This document shows, in pieces, positions 1 to 8,245 of a DNA stretch of 64,000 nucleotides. The translations under genes were made by a program, and so were the position numbers. The notes below the pieces were generated by a model that was not told the origin of the DNA, made no database searches, and saw only the letters and a list, made by a program, of their open reading frames with translations. Source of the DNA: Ruminococcus sp. (GTDB taxonomy: Bacteria; Bacillota; Clostridia; Oscillospirales; Ruminococcaceae); NCBI GenBank assembly GCA_015066785.1, contig SVNT01000001.1, positions 124,001 through 188,000 on the forward strand, written 5' to 3'. Each line of letters begins with the position of its first letter. The first letter of the stretch is position 1.

Positions 1-564
1 TGCGACACAAGTCTTGTGACGCTGGAGGCTTTATGCGAGAATGACGAAATCGACAAGGTTTTTGATGTCTGGGCGAATGTGAAGAAGTGCAGTATCGTCA
101 AGGACGAGGAAAGCAAAAATGTAAAAGCTGTGGGAACGCTTATCGCTTATGTTGCGGTCTGCACCGACGACGGAAAGCCTGCAATCATCGAGGCGGAAAA
201 GAATTTCGAAATGGCATTTGACGCAGGAGATTCCGTGAGCGTAAGGGACTGTTGCGCCGAAATCGTATCGGTGTCGTATTCTATTTCGAACACAAACAGC
301 GTTGAAATAAAGGCTGAGGTAAAGGCGTGCGTTTATGCCTCAAAGGTGTGCAGAAAGCATACCGTTACCGACATTAATCTCGATACGGAAACCGTCAAAA
401 AAAGCGAGGGTTACGCTCTGAAGATGTATTTTGCCGAGGAAGGCGAGGAACTCTGGGATATTGCCAAGCGGTACTCCACTTCGGTTGAGGCGATTATTGA
501 GGAAAACGAACTCGATACGGAAAATGACGGGGCTAGAATGCTCCTCATTCCGATAGTATCATAA
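1..564 (+). CDS. SipL-like spore morphogenesis protein (DUF3794 + LysM), 5'-truncated
   Basis: The reading frame is open from base 1, so the true start lies outside the window; about 187 C-terminal residues are present. The visible part is the end of a DUF3794 (SPOCS) domain repeat, followed by a LysM-like segment in the last 50 residues (EEGEELWDIAKRYSTS, then a hydrophobic end in LLIPI). This domain order is that of clostridial SipL, which binds SpoIVA and attaches the coat layer to the forespore. The next gene, 18 bp downstream, is spoIVA, so the two are probably co-transcribed and their products partners. The assignment as SipL rather than another DUF3794-LysM protein rests on this neighbourhood. 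Confidence 0.8.
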   Translation, partial: CDTSLVTLEALCENDEIDKVFDVWANVKKCSIVKDEESKNVKAVGTLIAYVAVCTDDGKPAIIEAEKNFEMAFDAGDSVSVRDCCAEIVSVSYSISNTNSVEIKAEVKACVYASKVCRKHTVTDINLDTETVKKSEGYALKMYFAEEGEELWDIAKRYSTSVEAIIEENELDTENDGARMLLIPIVS

Positions 565-582
565 ATACGGAGGTACAAACTG

Positions 583-2058
583 ATGACAGAAAACATCTAT
601 AACGATATCGCACAGAGAACTGACGGCAATATCTATATCGGGATTGTAGGGCCCGTCAGAACGGGAAAATCCACATTCATCAAGCAGTTTATGGAGAAAC
701 TTGTAATCCCGAATATCGACAGCAGATACCGTCGGGAGAGGGCAATCGACGAATTGCCGCAGTCTGCCGCAGGGAAGACGATTATGACGACAGAGCCGAA
801 GTTCATTCCCGAAGAAGCGGTTGAAATCACGCTTGACGGCGGTACGCATTTCAATGTACGGATGATTGACTGCGTCGGGTATATTGTTCCGAGCAGTCTT
901 GGGTACATAGAAAACGAAATGCCGAGAATGGTGATGACTCCGTGGTTTGACGAGGAAGTACCGTTCAATATGGCGGCAGAGGTCGGCACACAGAAGGTTA
1001 TTCAGGAGCATTCGACGATAGGGCTTGTGGTAACATCCGACGGAAGTATCTCCGACATTCCGAGAGAGGAATACGAGGAGAGCGAGGAAAGGGTTATAAA
1101 CGAACTCCGTGCAATAAACAAGCCGTTTGTTGTGCTGATGAACAGCGTTGACCCGACTTCAAAGGCGGTGAAGGAACTTTGCACGCAGATGTCGGAGAAA
1201 TACGAAACTCCGGTAATTGCGGTGAACTGCCTTGAACTTGACGAGGACGATATGGAAAAGATAATGGGGGAGATACTCTACGCTTTTCCTGTCAAGGAAA
1301 TCAATATCTGCTGTCCCGGCTGGATTACATCGCTTAAAAAGGGACATTGGCTCAAGGAGGAAATTTTCTCCGCAATAAGAGAGTCGGCTATGGGGGTTAC
1401 GCACCTCCGTGACATCAAGGGTGTTGCCGACAAGATAAAATGCTGTAAAGAGGTAACTTCTGCGGAAATTGCGGGGGTAAATCTCGGCACGGGAAGCGCT
1501 ACCCTCAATGTAAGCATATGCGACGAGCTTTTCTACAAGATTATCGCAGAGGAGACAGGCATTGACATCGCAAACGAGAGTGATCTTCTTTCAGAACTCC
1601 GTGAGCTTACACGGATAAAATCCTATTACGCACGGCTTGAAAGCGCACTTGAGGAGGCTGAGGCTACGGGCTACGGAATTGTTATGCCGTCGATAGAGGA
1701 GCTTTCCCTCGAAGAGCCTGAAATTGTAAAGCAGGGCGGAAGATACGGCGTAAGACTGAAAGCAAGCGCTCCCAGCCTGCACATAATGAAAGCAACGATA
1801 AACACCGAGGTTGCTCCCATTGTCGGAAGCGAAAAGCAATCCGAGGAGCTTGTGACATATCTTCTGCGTGAGTTTGAAGATGACCCCGTAAAGATATGGG
1901 AGAGCAATATCTTCGGAAAATCTCTCGATGACCTTGTGAACGAAGGCTTGCACAACAAGTTGTACCATATGCCCGTCGAGGCACGGCTCAAGCTCCAGGA
2001 AACGCTCGAAAGAATTATCAACGAGGGCTGTAGCGGGCTTATCTGCTTTATACTTTAA
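583..2058 (+). CDS. spoIVA: Stage IV sporulation protein A (coat morphogenetic ATPase)
   Basis: The 491-residue protein has the usual SpoIVA length. A Walker A motif, GPVRTGKST, lies near residue 24, and the long conserved N-terminal GTPase-like domain reads clearly (MTTEPKFIPEEAVEI, MIDCVGY, SVDPTS). In the family, SpoIVA hydrolyses ATP to polymerise on the outer forespore membrane and form the coat basement layer. The extreme C-terminus is hydrophobic (GLICFIL), as expected for the region that contacts SpoVM and the membrane. An AGG-type ribosome site (ggaggtac) precedes the ATG. It follows the SipL-like gene closely and is closed by a strong terminator. Confidence 0.97.
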   Translation: MTENIYNDIAQRTDGNIYIGIVGPVRTGKSTFIKQFMEKLVIPNIDSRYRRERAIDELPQSAAGKTIMTTEPKFIPEEAVEITLDGGTHFNVRMIDCVGYIVPSSLGYIENEMPRMVMTPWFDEEVPFNMAAEVGTQKVIQEHSTIGLVVTSDGSISDIPREEYEESEERVINELRAINKPFVVLMNSVDPTSKAVKELCTQMSEKYETPVIAVNCLELDEDDMEKIMGEILYAFPVKEINICCPGWITSLKKGHWLKEEIFSAIRESAMGVTHLRDIKGVADKIKCCKEVTSAEIAGVNLGTGSATLNVSICDELFYKIIAEETGIDIANESDLLSELRELTRIKSYYARLESALEEAEATGYGIVMPSIEELSLEEPEIVKQGGRYGVRLKASAPSLHIMKATINTEVAPIVGSEKQSEELVTYLLREFEDDPVKIWESNIFGKSLDDLVNEGLHNKLYHMPVEARLKLQETLERIINEGCSGLICFIL

Positions 2059-2063
2059 TACTG

Positions 2064-2110
2064 AAAAAATCCGCATCTGTCGCAATAATGACGGGTGCGG
2101 ATTTCTTTTG
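2064..2110 (+). terminator. Intrinsic terminator after spoIVA
   Basis: AAATCCGCATCTGTC pairs with GACGGGTGCGGATTT (two G-T pairs) around the loop gcaataat, followed by cttttg. It ends the SipL-like/spoIVA transcript. Confidence 0.85.
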
Positions 2111-2125
2111 TTTCAGGGGCGTGAA

Positions 2126-2159
2126 ATCGACATATTTAACGCAGGACTTGTATTACAAT
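2126..2159 (+). promoter_or_regulatory. Candidate Spo0A-dependent spoIIG promoter
   Basis: A -10-like TACAAT at 2154-2159 lies 21 bp after TCGACA (2127-2132). The reverse complement of 2126-2132 is TGTCGAT, one change from the 0A box TGTCGAA. The Bacillus subtilis spoIIG promoter is known for an over-long spacer (22 bp) with 0A boxes around -35, and this arrangement resembles it. The match is short, so this is an inference. Confidence 0.45.
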
Positions 2160-2178
2160 ATATACAGGCGGTGATGAT

Positions 2179-2994
2179 ATGACAATTTATGTTGATGTTC
2201 TTCTGGTGCTGAATATATATGTAAACTATCTTCTTCTGATGGCGACGGCAAAGCTGAGGCATCTGAGGCTGACTTTTCCGAGGTGTATTCTGTCGTCGCT
2301 TTTTGGGAGCCTTTTTTCTCTTGCAATTTTCATTCCTGCGATGAATATTGTGACACTCAATATTTTCAAGATTTTTTCGGCGTTTCTTATTGTTATTGCG
2401 GCTTTCGGGTTCGGGAATTTTCTCGATTATTTCAAGAATACATTGTTCTTTTTTGCTGTGAATTTTGTCTTTGCGGGAGCTGTTTATGCGCTTATGCTGG
2501 CGATAAACTCCTCTGCGACATATTTCAATAACGCCTGTCTGTACATAGATTTATCTCCCGTGACGCTTGTTGTCGGTACGGCAATAGCATATTTCTCTCT
2601 CGGCGTTATACGACGGATTTTCGGGCGAAGTACCTCTGCCGACGGGAGATATTCGGTTATTGTATCTTTCGGGGGACGCACGGTTTCTCTCAGCGGAATT
2701 GCCGACACGGGAAACACTTTGACCGATGTTTTTTCGGGACTGCCCGTGATAATCTGCGACAGCGAAAGCCTTGGTGTCAGCGGAGGAATTTCTGCAATCG
2801 AAAACATACGGGGAGCGAGAATTCTTCCGTATAGCACAATAGGCAACGACGGATTTATTACGGTTTTCACTCCTGTATATGTGTGCGTGAAAAATGAAAC
2901 CTCAAACCGTGTGAAACAGGTGAGCGCACTTATCGGAATTTCCGAAAAACACGGGGAGTACGAGGCAATATTCAATCCCAAAATACTTGTGTGA
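2179..2994 (+). CDS. spoIIGA: Sporulation sigma-E factor-processing peptidase
   Basis: The 271-residue protein has an N-terminal half of about five hydrophobic segments (residues 1-150, opening TIYVDVLLVLNIYVNYLLL) and a soluble C-terminal half with the aspartic protease signature DTGNTLTD (catalytic Asp176). This is the SpoIIGA architecture: the membrane part senses the SpoIIR signal from the forespore and the protease half removes the pro-sequence of sigma-E in the mother cell. It lies 15 bp upstream of sigE, the standard spoIIG operon, with a GGCGGTGA ribosome site before the ATG. Confidence 0.96.
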   Translation: MTIYVDVLLVLNIYVNYLLLMATAKLRHLRLTFPRCILSSLFGSLFSLAIFIPAMNIVTLNIFKIFSAFLIVIAAFGFGNFLDYFKNTLFFFAVNFVFAGAVYALMLAINSSATYFNNACLYIDLSPVTLVVGTAIAYFSLGVIRRIFGRSTSADGRYSVIVSFGGRTVSLSGIADTGNTLTDVFSGLPVIICDSESLGVSGGISAIENIRGARILPYSTIGNDGFITVFTPVYVCVKNETSNRVKQVSALIGISEKHGEYEAIFNPKILV

Positions 2995-3009
2995 CGAAAG
3001 GAAAAGAAA

Positions 3010-3717
3010 ATGAAAATCAAAGAAATGTTCGAAAAGATAATTCTGCGACTGCGTTTATGGACAGCAGGCGGAAAGGTGTACTACATCAACGGTGCGGATA
3101 CACTCCCTCCGCCGTTGACACGGGAGGAAGAAGAGGAGGCGTTCCGTCTTCTTGTCGAGAATGACGAGTCTGCACGGGAAACTCTTATTGTACATAATCT
3201 GCGGCTTGTGGTGTATATAGCCAAAAAATTCGAATCCACGGGGATAGGGATAGAAGACCTTATATCCATAGGGGCGATAGGTCTTATCAAGGCGGTAAAT
3301 ACTTTCAGTCCCGAACGGAATATCAAGCTCGCAACATACGCCTCACGGTGCATAGAAAACGAAATACTCATGTATATAAGAAAAACATCGCAGAGGCGGA
3401 GCGAAATTTCCATCGACGAGCCGCTCAATACCGACTGGGACGGCAACGAACTGCTGCTGTCGGATATACTCGGAACGGACGGTGACACGGTGAACTCCCG
3501 CATTGAAAGCGAGGCGGAAAAGAATGTTCTTCTTGAGGCGATAGAGAACCTTGAGGACAGGGAAAGGCTGATAATGAAGATGCGTTTCGGACTTATAGAC
3601 GGGCAGGAGAAAACGCAGAAAGAGGTTGCGGATATTATCGGAATATCGCAGTCGTATATATCACGGCTGGAAAAAAGAATAATCAAAAAACTGCGTGCCG
3701 ATATGGAGAAGATATAA
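3010..3717 (+). CDS. sigE: RNA polymerase sporulation sigma factor SigE precursor
   Basis: The 235-residue protein is a sigma-70 family member with a short N-terminal pro-sequence (about residues 1-28), region 2 ([37 protein letters not shown], given here only as family landmarks spanning residues 63-99) and a region 4 helix-turn-helix ([20 protein letters not shown]). It directs early mother-cell transcription, including spoIVA and spoIIIA. The pro-sequence is the substrate of the SpoIIGA protease encoded just upstream. The stop codon abuts a large palindromic element. Confidence 0.97.
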   Translation: MKIKEMFEKIILRLRLWTAGGKVYYINGADTLPPPLTREEEEEAFRLLVENDESARETLIVHNLRLVVYIAKKFESTGIGIEDLISIGAIGLIKAVNTFSPERNIKLATYASRCIENEILMYIRKTSQRRSEISIDEPLNTDWDGNELLLSDILGTDGDTVNSRIESEAEKNVLLEAIENLEDRERLIMKMRFGLIDGQEKTQKEVADIIGISQSYISRLEKRIIKKLRADMEKI

Positions 3718-3982
3718 AAGCCCCCTTTGTTTTAAGGGTAGTATCGGTATAGAATTTTATGTACTACTGAGGAAAAAACTTTTGAAAAAGGTTTTTTTAG
3801 ACTTCTTTCCGAAAACTTCAGATTTAAAAGCAAGCTCATAGGGATTAATCCCTATGAGCTTGCTTTTAGTTTTAAAGTCTTTGAAGGGGAGTTTGAGGGG
3901 AACCTTTCTTCAGAAAGATTCCCCTCAATAAATACATATAAAGTTTCTGTATGAAAACTACCCTTAAATCAAGGGAGTTTTA
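3717..3982 (+). repeat. Palindromic intergenic element, copy A
   Basis: An imperfect palindrome fills the gap between convergent sigE and the methyltransferase gene. The outer arms (ending TTTAAGGGTAG at 3741 and starting CTACCCTTAAAT at 3958) pair with each other although their sequence differs from copies B-D. Internal parts: side hairpin 1 near 3768-3800 (weaker here), central hairpin GCAAGCTCATAGGG/CCCTATGAGCTTGC at about 3829-3866, and side hairpin 3 TGAGGGGAA/TTCCCCTCA at about 3893-3927. It is the most diverged of four copies. No protein is encoded. Confidence 0.85.
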
Positions 3983-5101
3983 TTATTTGTAGTACATAAA
4001 AAGTTGACATTTAATCATTCCGTTATAGAGCTTACGGCGTTTGTCAGCCTTTTTGCCGAAGAATTTTTCGAATTCCTCGTGCGGAGAGATTATATAGCAG
4101 GGAGCGTCCTTATTCGCCTTGAATACAGTGCCCATAACCTTGTAAAGTTCTTCTGCCTGCTTGATTTCGAGGAGTCTTTCGCCGTACGGGGGATTACATA
4201 TCGTTATCGTGCCATTTTCGTTCTTGTAGTTCTTTACATCGGCAACGCTTGTCGATATTCTTTTTACAACCCCTGCCTTTGCGGCGTTGTCCTTTGTGAG
4301 AGCAACACATTCGCTGTCGATGTCATATCCTGTCGCACGGAATGCTGTGTCGTGGCGGATTGCTTCGATTGCGGCGCCTCTTGCGTCGCTCCACACGGAA
4401 GAGGGGATACAGCCCCATTTTTCTGCGAGGAATTTTCTTCTCAGTCCCGGTGCGGTGTTGAGCGCCTTGTACGCCGATTCGATGAGTATTGTTCCGCTTC
4501 CGCAGAATGGGTCGCAGACTACACTGTCGCCACGGATACGGGCAAGGTCTACTATTCCTGCCGCAAGGGTTTCCTTTATCGGTGCTGCGTTGGAATTTCT
4601 GCGGTAGCCACGCTTGTGAAGTCCTTCGCCGCTTGTATCGAGGTAAATCACAGCCTCGTCCTTTATTATAGAAAACTGAATGGGGAAGGTGGCGCCTGTT
4701 TCTTCAAACCAGCTTATGCCGTATTTTGATTTAAGGCGTTCCACGGCGGCTTTTTTGATTATCGACTGACAGTCGGGAATACTGTGGAGTGCGGAATTGA
4801 GTGCGTGTCCGCTTTTTACGGGGAATGCGTCGTGCTTTCCGATGAAGTCTTCAAACGGAATTTTTTTTACGCCGTTGAATAATTCGTCGAAGGTTTCGGC
4901 GTGAAATTCACCGAGAACTATGAGTATTCTTTCTGCTGTCGATATGCAGATATTCGCCTTTGCGAGAGTTGAAAAATCTCCGTAAAACGTAACCTTTCCG
5001 TCGGATACGGAAATATCCTCTCCGCCGATTTTTGTTGCTTCGAATTTAAGTACGCTTTCCAGCCCGAAATGACACGGGCAGGAAAATTTAAGTCGTTTCA
5101 T
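3983..5101 (-). CDS. Class I SAM-dependent rRNA methyltransferase (RlmL/YpsC-like)
   Basis: The 372-residue protein has an N-terminal ferredoxin-like/THUMP region (residues 1-155) and a C-terminal UPF0020 methyltransferase domain with SAM motif DPFCGSGT (from Asp197) and the catalytic NPPY tetrad (303-306), typical of N2-guanine RNA methylation. Family members such as RlmL and YpsC modify 23S rRNA; the exact base is not readable. The start MKRLKFSC is preceded by an AGGAGC-like site. It is 15 bp downstream of the penicillin-binding protein gene on the same strand and probably shares its transcript. Confidence 0.88.
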   Translation of the reverse strand: MKRLKFSCPCHFGLESVLKFEATKIGGEDISVSDGKVTFYGDFSTLAKANICISTAERILIVLGEFHAETFDELFNGVKKIPFEDFIGKHDAFPVKSGHALNSALHSIPDCQSIIKKAAVERLKSKYGISWFEETGATFPIQFSIIKDEAVIYLDTSGEGLHKRGYRRNSNAAPIKETLAAGIVDLARIRGDSVVCDPFCGSGTILIESAYKALNTAPGLRRKFLAEKWGCIPSSVWSDARGAAIEAIRHDTAFRATGYDIDSECVALTKDNAAKAGVVKRISTSVADVKNYKNENGTITICNPPYGERLLEIKQAEELYKVMGTVFKANKDAPCYIISPHEEFEKFFGKKADKRRKLYNGMIKCQLFMYYK

Positions 5102-5115
5102 TGTATGCTCCTTGA

Positions 5116-7416
5116 TTAGTATAGGGTAGAGAGGTCTACTGCCGTCGCCGCACCTACGGGAGATGTTTCGGGCGGGAGTGTTTCACTCGGTGCAACTGTT
5201 TCTTCTGCGTCGGAGTCGGAAGCGATTGTTCCGTGTACGCCGCTACAGGTTTCGGGAACATTTGACGGCTTGTAGTAGCCGACATCTACCGAATGAGGAC
5301 AGTATTCGCTTGCAATAAGTCCTGTTATTGTGCAGTATTTAGCCTCGATTACATTTTCGTTGGCGGGGAATTCCGTAACCTCGCCTTCCTTCATTATATC
5401 TTCAAAGATGTTCTTCCACACCTTTGCAGATGAATAGTACGTGCCCTGTGTTGAGTTTGCGACCCATTCTTTCTTGTTTTCGTCGTACTTGTATGAGTCG
5501 TCGTATCCGTACCACACACTGCTGACGTAGCTTGGAGTACAGCCTACAAACGCAATATCCGCCCAGTCCTGAGATGTACCTGTCTTTGCGGCAATGGTAA
5601 CGCCTTCGATTTTAGCGGCTGTACCTGTTCCGTTGGGGCCGTACACTACTGTCTGGAGGAGCTTGTTCATAACATACGCTGTGTCGGGGTCTATCGCCTG
5701 AACATACGACTCTCCGTCGTTCTCGAGGATTACCTCTCCTTCGGCGTCAACAACCTTGTAGTATGATGTCGGGTCGTGGATTTTTCCTTCGTTGCCGAAT
5801 GCCTGGTACGCCGTTGTAAGCTCAAGGAGGGTGATACCGTTTGTAAGACCTCCTACTGTCATAGCGGAGTAGTCGGCGTCGGATGCAACAAGCGAAGTAA
5901 TCTGCATATTGTTCTGTACGAACTTGAATACTTCCTGCGGAGTAGCCTGTTCAACAATCTGCGCAGGAATTGTGTTGAGTGAACGCTGAAGCGCCTGGAA
6001 TGTGAAATAGGGGTCTTCCGTCCATCTGTTAGAGTAGTTTGCGGGCCACTTTTTCTTTTTCATTGTGTTCCAGTCTTCAACGACTTCAATCGGGGTGTCG
6101 TAGAAAATAGTTGACCATGTTATCTGGTCGGTGTACATTGCGTAACCGTAGGATGCAATCGGCTTTACCGTTGAACCGATTGAACGCTGTGACATTGTAG
6201 CTCTGTTGTAGCAGAGGGGATTGGGCTTTTCGCCGATACCGCCGACAACACCCTTGATATAGCCATTGTAGTCCATTATAATAGCCGCCGCCTGAGGAGG
6301 ATTATTGAGGGTTTCAGCCGCAAAGGTTGTGTTGTCCTTGAACTTTTCTTCCATCTGCTGCTGGATGTTCGGGTCTACTGCGGCATAAATCTTGTATCCG
6401 CCGTTTGAAATTGCGGAAATGGCTTCTTCCTGTGTTTCGTAGCCGTATTTTTTCATCATATCGTCGGCAACTTCAAAGATTACCATATCGACATACCAGT
6501 TCTGCATTTCGGTTTCAGCCTCGACGATTTCGCCTGTTTCTTCGTCAATTTCCTGATATGCGTAGATTATTTCTTCGTTGAGAGCCTGCTCGTATTCTTC
6601 GGAGGAAATAACGCCGTTCTTGAGCATTGCAGGGAGAACGACATTGTTGCGACGCTCTCTGTTAGCCTCGGGGTCAACCTCGGGGTTGAGGGTGTTCGGG
6701 CTCTTGGGGATAGAGGCGAGGCAAGCAGCCTCGGCAATTGTAAGCTCGGAAACATCCTTGTCGAAATAGCGGTTTGCAGCCGCCTGAACGCCGTAGCAGT
6801 TTCCGCCGAAACCGATGTAGTTGAGGTACGCCTCAAGGATTACTTCCTTCGGGTATTCGTCCTCAAGATTCATCGCACGGAAGATTTCACGCATCTTACG
6901 GGTTGATGTCTTGTCTTCGTCGCCTGTAAGATTTTTTACAAGCTGCTGTGTGATTGTAGAACCACCCTGCTTTGTGTCCCAGAATTCAAGGAACATATTT
7001 GCGAAAGCTGCAAATGTTCTCTTGAAGTCAACGCCTTCATGCTCGAAGAATCTTTCGTCTTCGGTGCAGATGAATGCGTCCTGAACGTGCTGGGGAACTT
7101 CATCGAGAGTGACGAGAATTCTGTTCTGGTTCTGGCTCATACGATGGATTTCAACCCATTCGCCTGTTTCGGGGTCCTGAGCATATATGAACGATGTTGT
7201 GATTACATCAAGGTTGTAAAGGTCGATGTCAACATCGCTGGTGTTTTCCATGAACTTGATAACATAGACTGTGAGCGCTGTTGCAACTATCGAAAATGTG
7301 ATAATGCATACAAGCACAAGCGAAAGTACCGTTGTTCCGATTACCTTGAGCGTCTTTACGACGGGGTTGCTTTTTTTCTTCTTTTTCTTTTTGTAAGTCT
7401 TTGCGTCGCTTTTCAT
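5116..7416 (-). CDS. Class A penicillin-binding protein (PBP1A-type transglycosylase/transpeptidase)
   Basis: The 766-residue bifunctional enzyme polymerises and cross-links peptidoglycan on the outer membrane face. A lysine-rich cytoplasmic start (KKKKKKSN) precedes a single transmembrane helix (about residues 24-53). The GT51 domain shows the catalytic glutamate in TEDERFFEHEG (Glu119) and GGSTITQQLVKNL. The transpeptidase domain has STVK (Ser415, Lys418), SLN and KTGT (Lys611). The tail is a Thr/Ser/Pro/acidic linker. The ribosome site is GGAGGAAATT. The upstream 200 bp are very AT-rich and hold promoter-like sequence, but no single promoter could be chosen. Confidence 0.95.
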   Translation of the reverse strand: MKSDAKTYKKKKKKKSNPVVKTLKVIGTTVLSLVLVCIITFSIVATALTVYVIKFMENTSDVDIDLYNLDVITTSFIYAQDPETGEWVEIHRMSQNQNRILVTLDEVPQHVQDAFICTEDERFFEHEGVDFKRTFAAFANMFLEFWDTKQGGSTITQQLVKNLTGDEDKTSTRKMREIFRAMNLEDEYPKEVILEAYLNYIGFGGNCYGVQAAANRYFDKDVSELTIAEAACLASIPKSPNTLNPEVDPEANRERRNNVVLPAMLKNGVISSEEYEQALNEEIIYAYQEIDEETGEIVEAETEMQNWYVDMVIFEVADDMMKKYGYETQEEAISAISNGGYKIYAAVDPNIQQQMEEKFKDNTTFAAETLNNPPQAAAIIMDYNGYIKGVVGGIGEKPNPLCYNRATMSQRSIGSTVKPIASYGYAMYTDQITWSTIFYDTPIEVVEDWNTMKKKKWPANYSNRWTEDPYFTFQALQRSLNTIPAQIVEQATPQEVFKFVQNNMQITSLVASDADYSAMTVGGLTNGITLLELTTAYQAFGNEGKIHDPTSYYKVVDAEGEVILENDGESYVQAIDPDTAYVMNKLLQTVVYGPNGTGTAAKIEGVTIAAKTGTSQDWADIAFVGCTPSYVSSVWYGYDDSYKYDENKKEWVANSTQGTYYSSAKVWKNIFEDIMKEGEVTEFPANENVIEAKYCTITGLIASEYCPHSVDVGYYKPSNVPETCSGVHGTIASDSDAEETVAPSETLPPETSPVGAATAVDLSTLY

Positions 7417-7528
7417 AATTTCCTCCGATATATAGACAGTTGTCAGATGGTTTTATACATAACTATACATTATATATTATATCACACTTTTATTATAAAG
7501 ATAATGGCGTATTTATACAAATTAAGCT

Positions 7529-7560
7529 GAATATTTATCTTTCTTTGGGCAAGAATACTA
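7529..7560 (+). promoter_or_regulatory. Candidate forespore (sigma-F/sigma-G) promoter
   Basis: GAATA at 7529-7533 is followed after 14 bp by GGCAAGAATA (7548-7557), which fits the sigma-F -10 pattern GGnrAnAnTr at every fixed position. The overlapping AATACTA (7554-7560) is one change from the sigma-G -10 CATACTA. It lies 55 bp upstream of a BofC-like gene, a family whose Bacillus member is forespore-expressed. Spacing is slightly off consensus. Confidence 0.4.
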
Positions 7561-7614
7561 ATATTATTGTCATATCTGCGCTGTGCAGTCAAAAAGCAAG
7601 AAAGGTTGAGGCTT

Positions 7615-7941
7615 ATGGAAAAAATGACGATGTTTATACTTACATCTGCGGCGATAGTTTCGCTTGCTGTGATAACCGTGTTTGCGGTGAATAATGTTCC
7701 GTCGGAGGAAGTCTACGCCGAAACGCAGGTCACGAGTGCCGTTACCACGACGGTGAGATATACTCTTCGTGATTATAACGGGAAACTCGCACTTTTTATC
7801 GGCGATGAGGATATTCCTTCCGAGGTGTACGACGTGATGACAAAGTCCTTCGGCGAGGAGGACAGGGAAATGCTCCGACGGGGAATTATCGTTGATACCG
7901 AAGAGGAAATGCGTGGTCTTGTCGAGGATTATACAAGTTAA
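7615..7941 (+). CDS. BofC C-terminal-domain-like secreted/membrane protein
   Basis: The 108-residue protein starts at MEKMTMF, chosen because GGTTGAGG lies just upstream; an in-frame ATG-like start further up would add an uncharacteristic 16 residues. A single hydrophobic segment (about residues 5-25, ending before VNNVPSEE) is a signal anchor. The rest reads YTLRDYNGKLALFIG ... YDVMTKSFGEEDREMLRRGI ... EEMRGLVEDYTS, which matches the BofC C-terminal domain common in Clostridia. BofC in Bacillus restrains SpoIVB signalling during sporulation; whether this shorter protein does so is inference. It is monocistronic and ends at palindromic element B. Confidence 0.65.
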   Translation: MEKMTMFILTSAAIVSLAVITVFAVNNVPSEEVYAETQVTSAVTTTVRYTLRDYNGKLALFIGDEDIPSEVYDVMTKSFGEEDREMLRRGIIVDTEEEMRGLVEDYTS

Positions 7942-8213
7942 AAAAGGCATCGGAAAAAGGACGATACCCATAAAGAAGTTTTTATGCGTACTGTTGAGGA
8001 AAAACCTTTTTCAAAAGGGTTTTTCCTCAAACTCCTTTCCTAAAACTTTGAATTTAAAAACAAACCCATAGGGATTAACCCTATGGGTTTGTTTTTGACT
8101 TGAAAGTCTTTGAAGGGGAGTACGAGGGGAACCTTTCTTCAGAAAGATTCCCCTCGATAAATACATATAAAATTTCTGTACGGGCGTTATCCTTATTCCG
8201 ATGCCTTTTGTTT
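7941..8213 (+). repeat. Palindromic intergenic element, copy B
   Basis: The element fills the gap between the BofC-like gene and convergent purL. Outer arms AAAAAGGCATCGG (7941-7953) and CCGATGCCTTTT pair; side hairpin 1 spans 7994-8030 (TTGAGGAAAAACC/GGTTTTTCCTCAA); the central hairpin spans 8056-8097 (AAACCCATAGGG/CCCTATGGGTTT); side hairpin 3 spans 8123-8156 (CGAGGGGAA/TTCCCCTCG). Sequences between the hairpins (ACTCCTTTCC and GGGGAGT) also pair. Both outer arms are followed by T-runs on the strand leaving the element, so it could terminate both flanking genes. No protein is encoded. Confidence 0.9.
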
Positions 8214-8245
8214 GTATGATATGAAACATCTAAAGCGGCTCGCCT

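Noticed and set aside
8011..8229. Minus-strand 72-codon open frame with a sequence repeated at 61409-61861 (RGIFLKKGSPRTPLQRL)
   Set aside because: It is the translation of palindromic elements B and D. It is repeated because the DNA is repeated, has no consistent start or ribosome site, and the structure shows base-pair covariation, not codon-based change.
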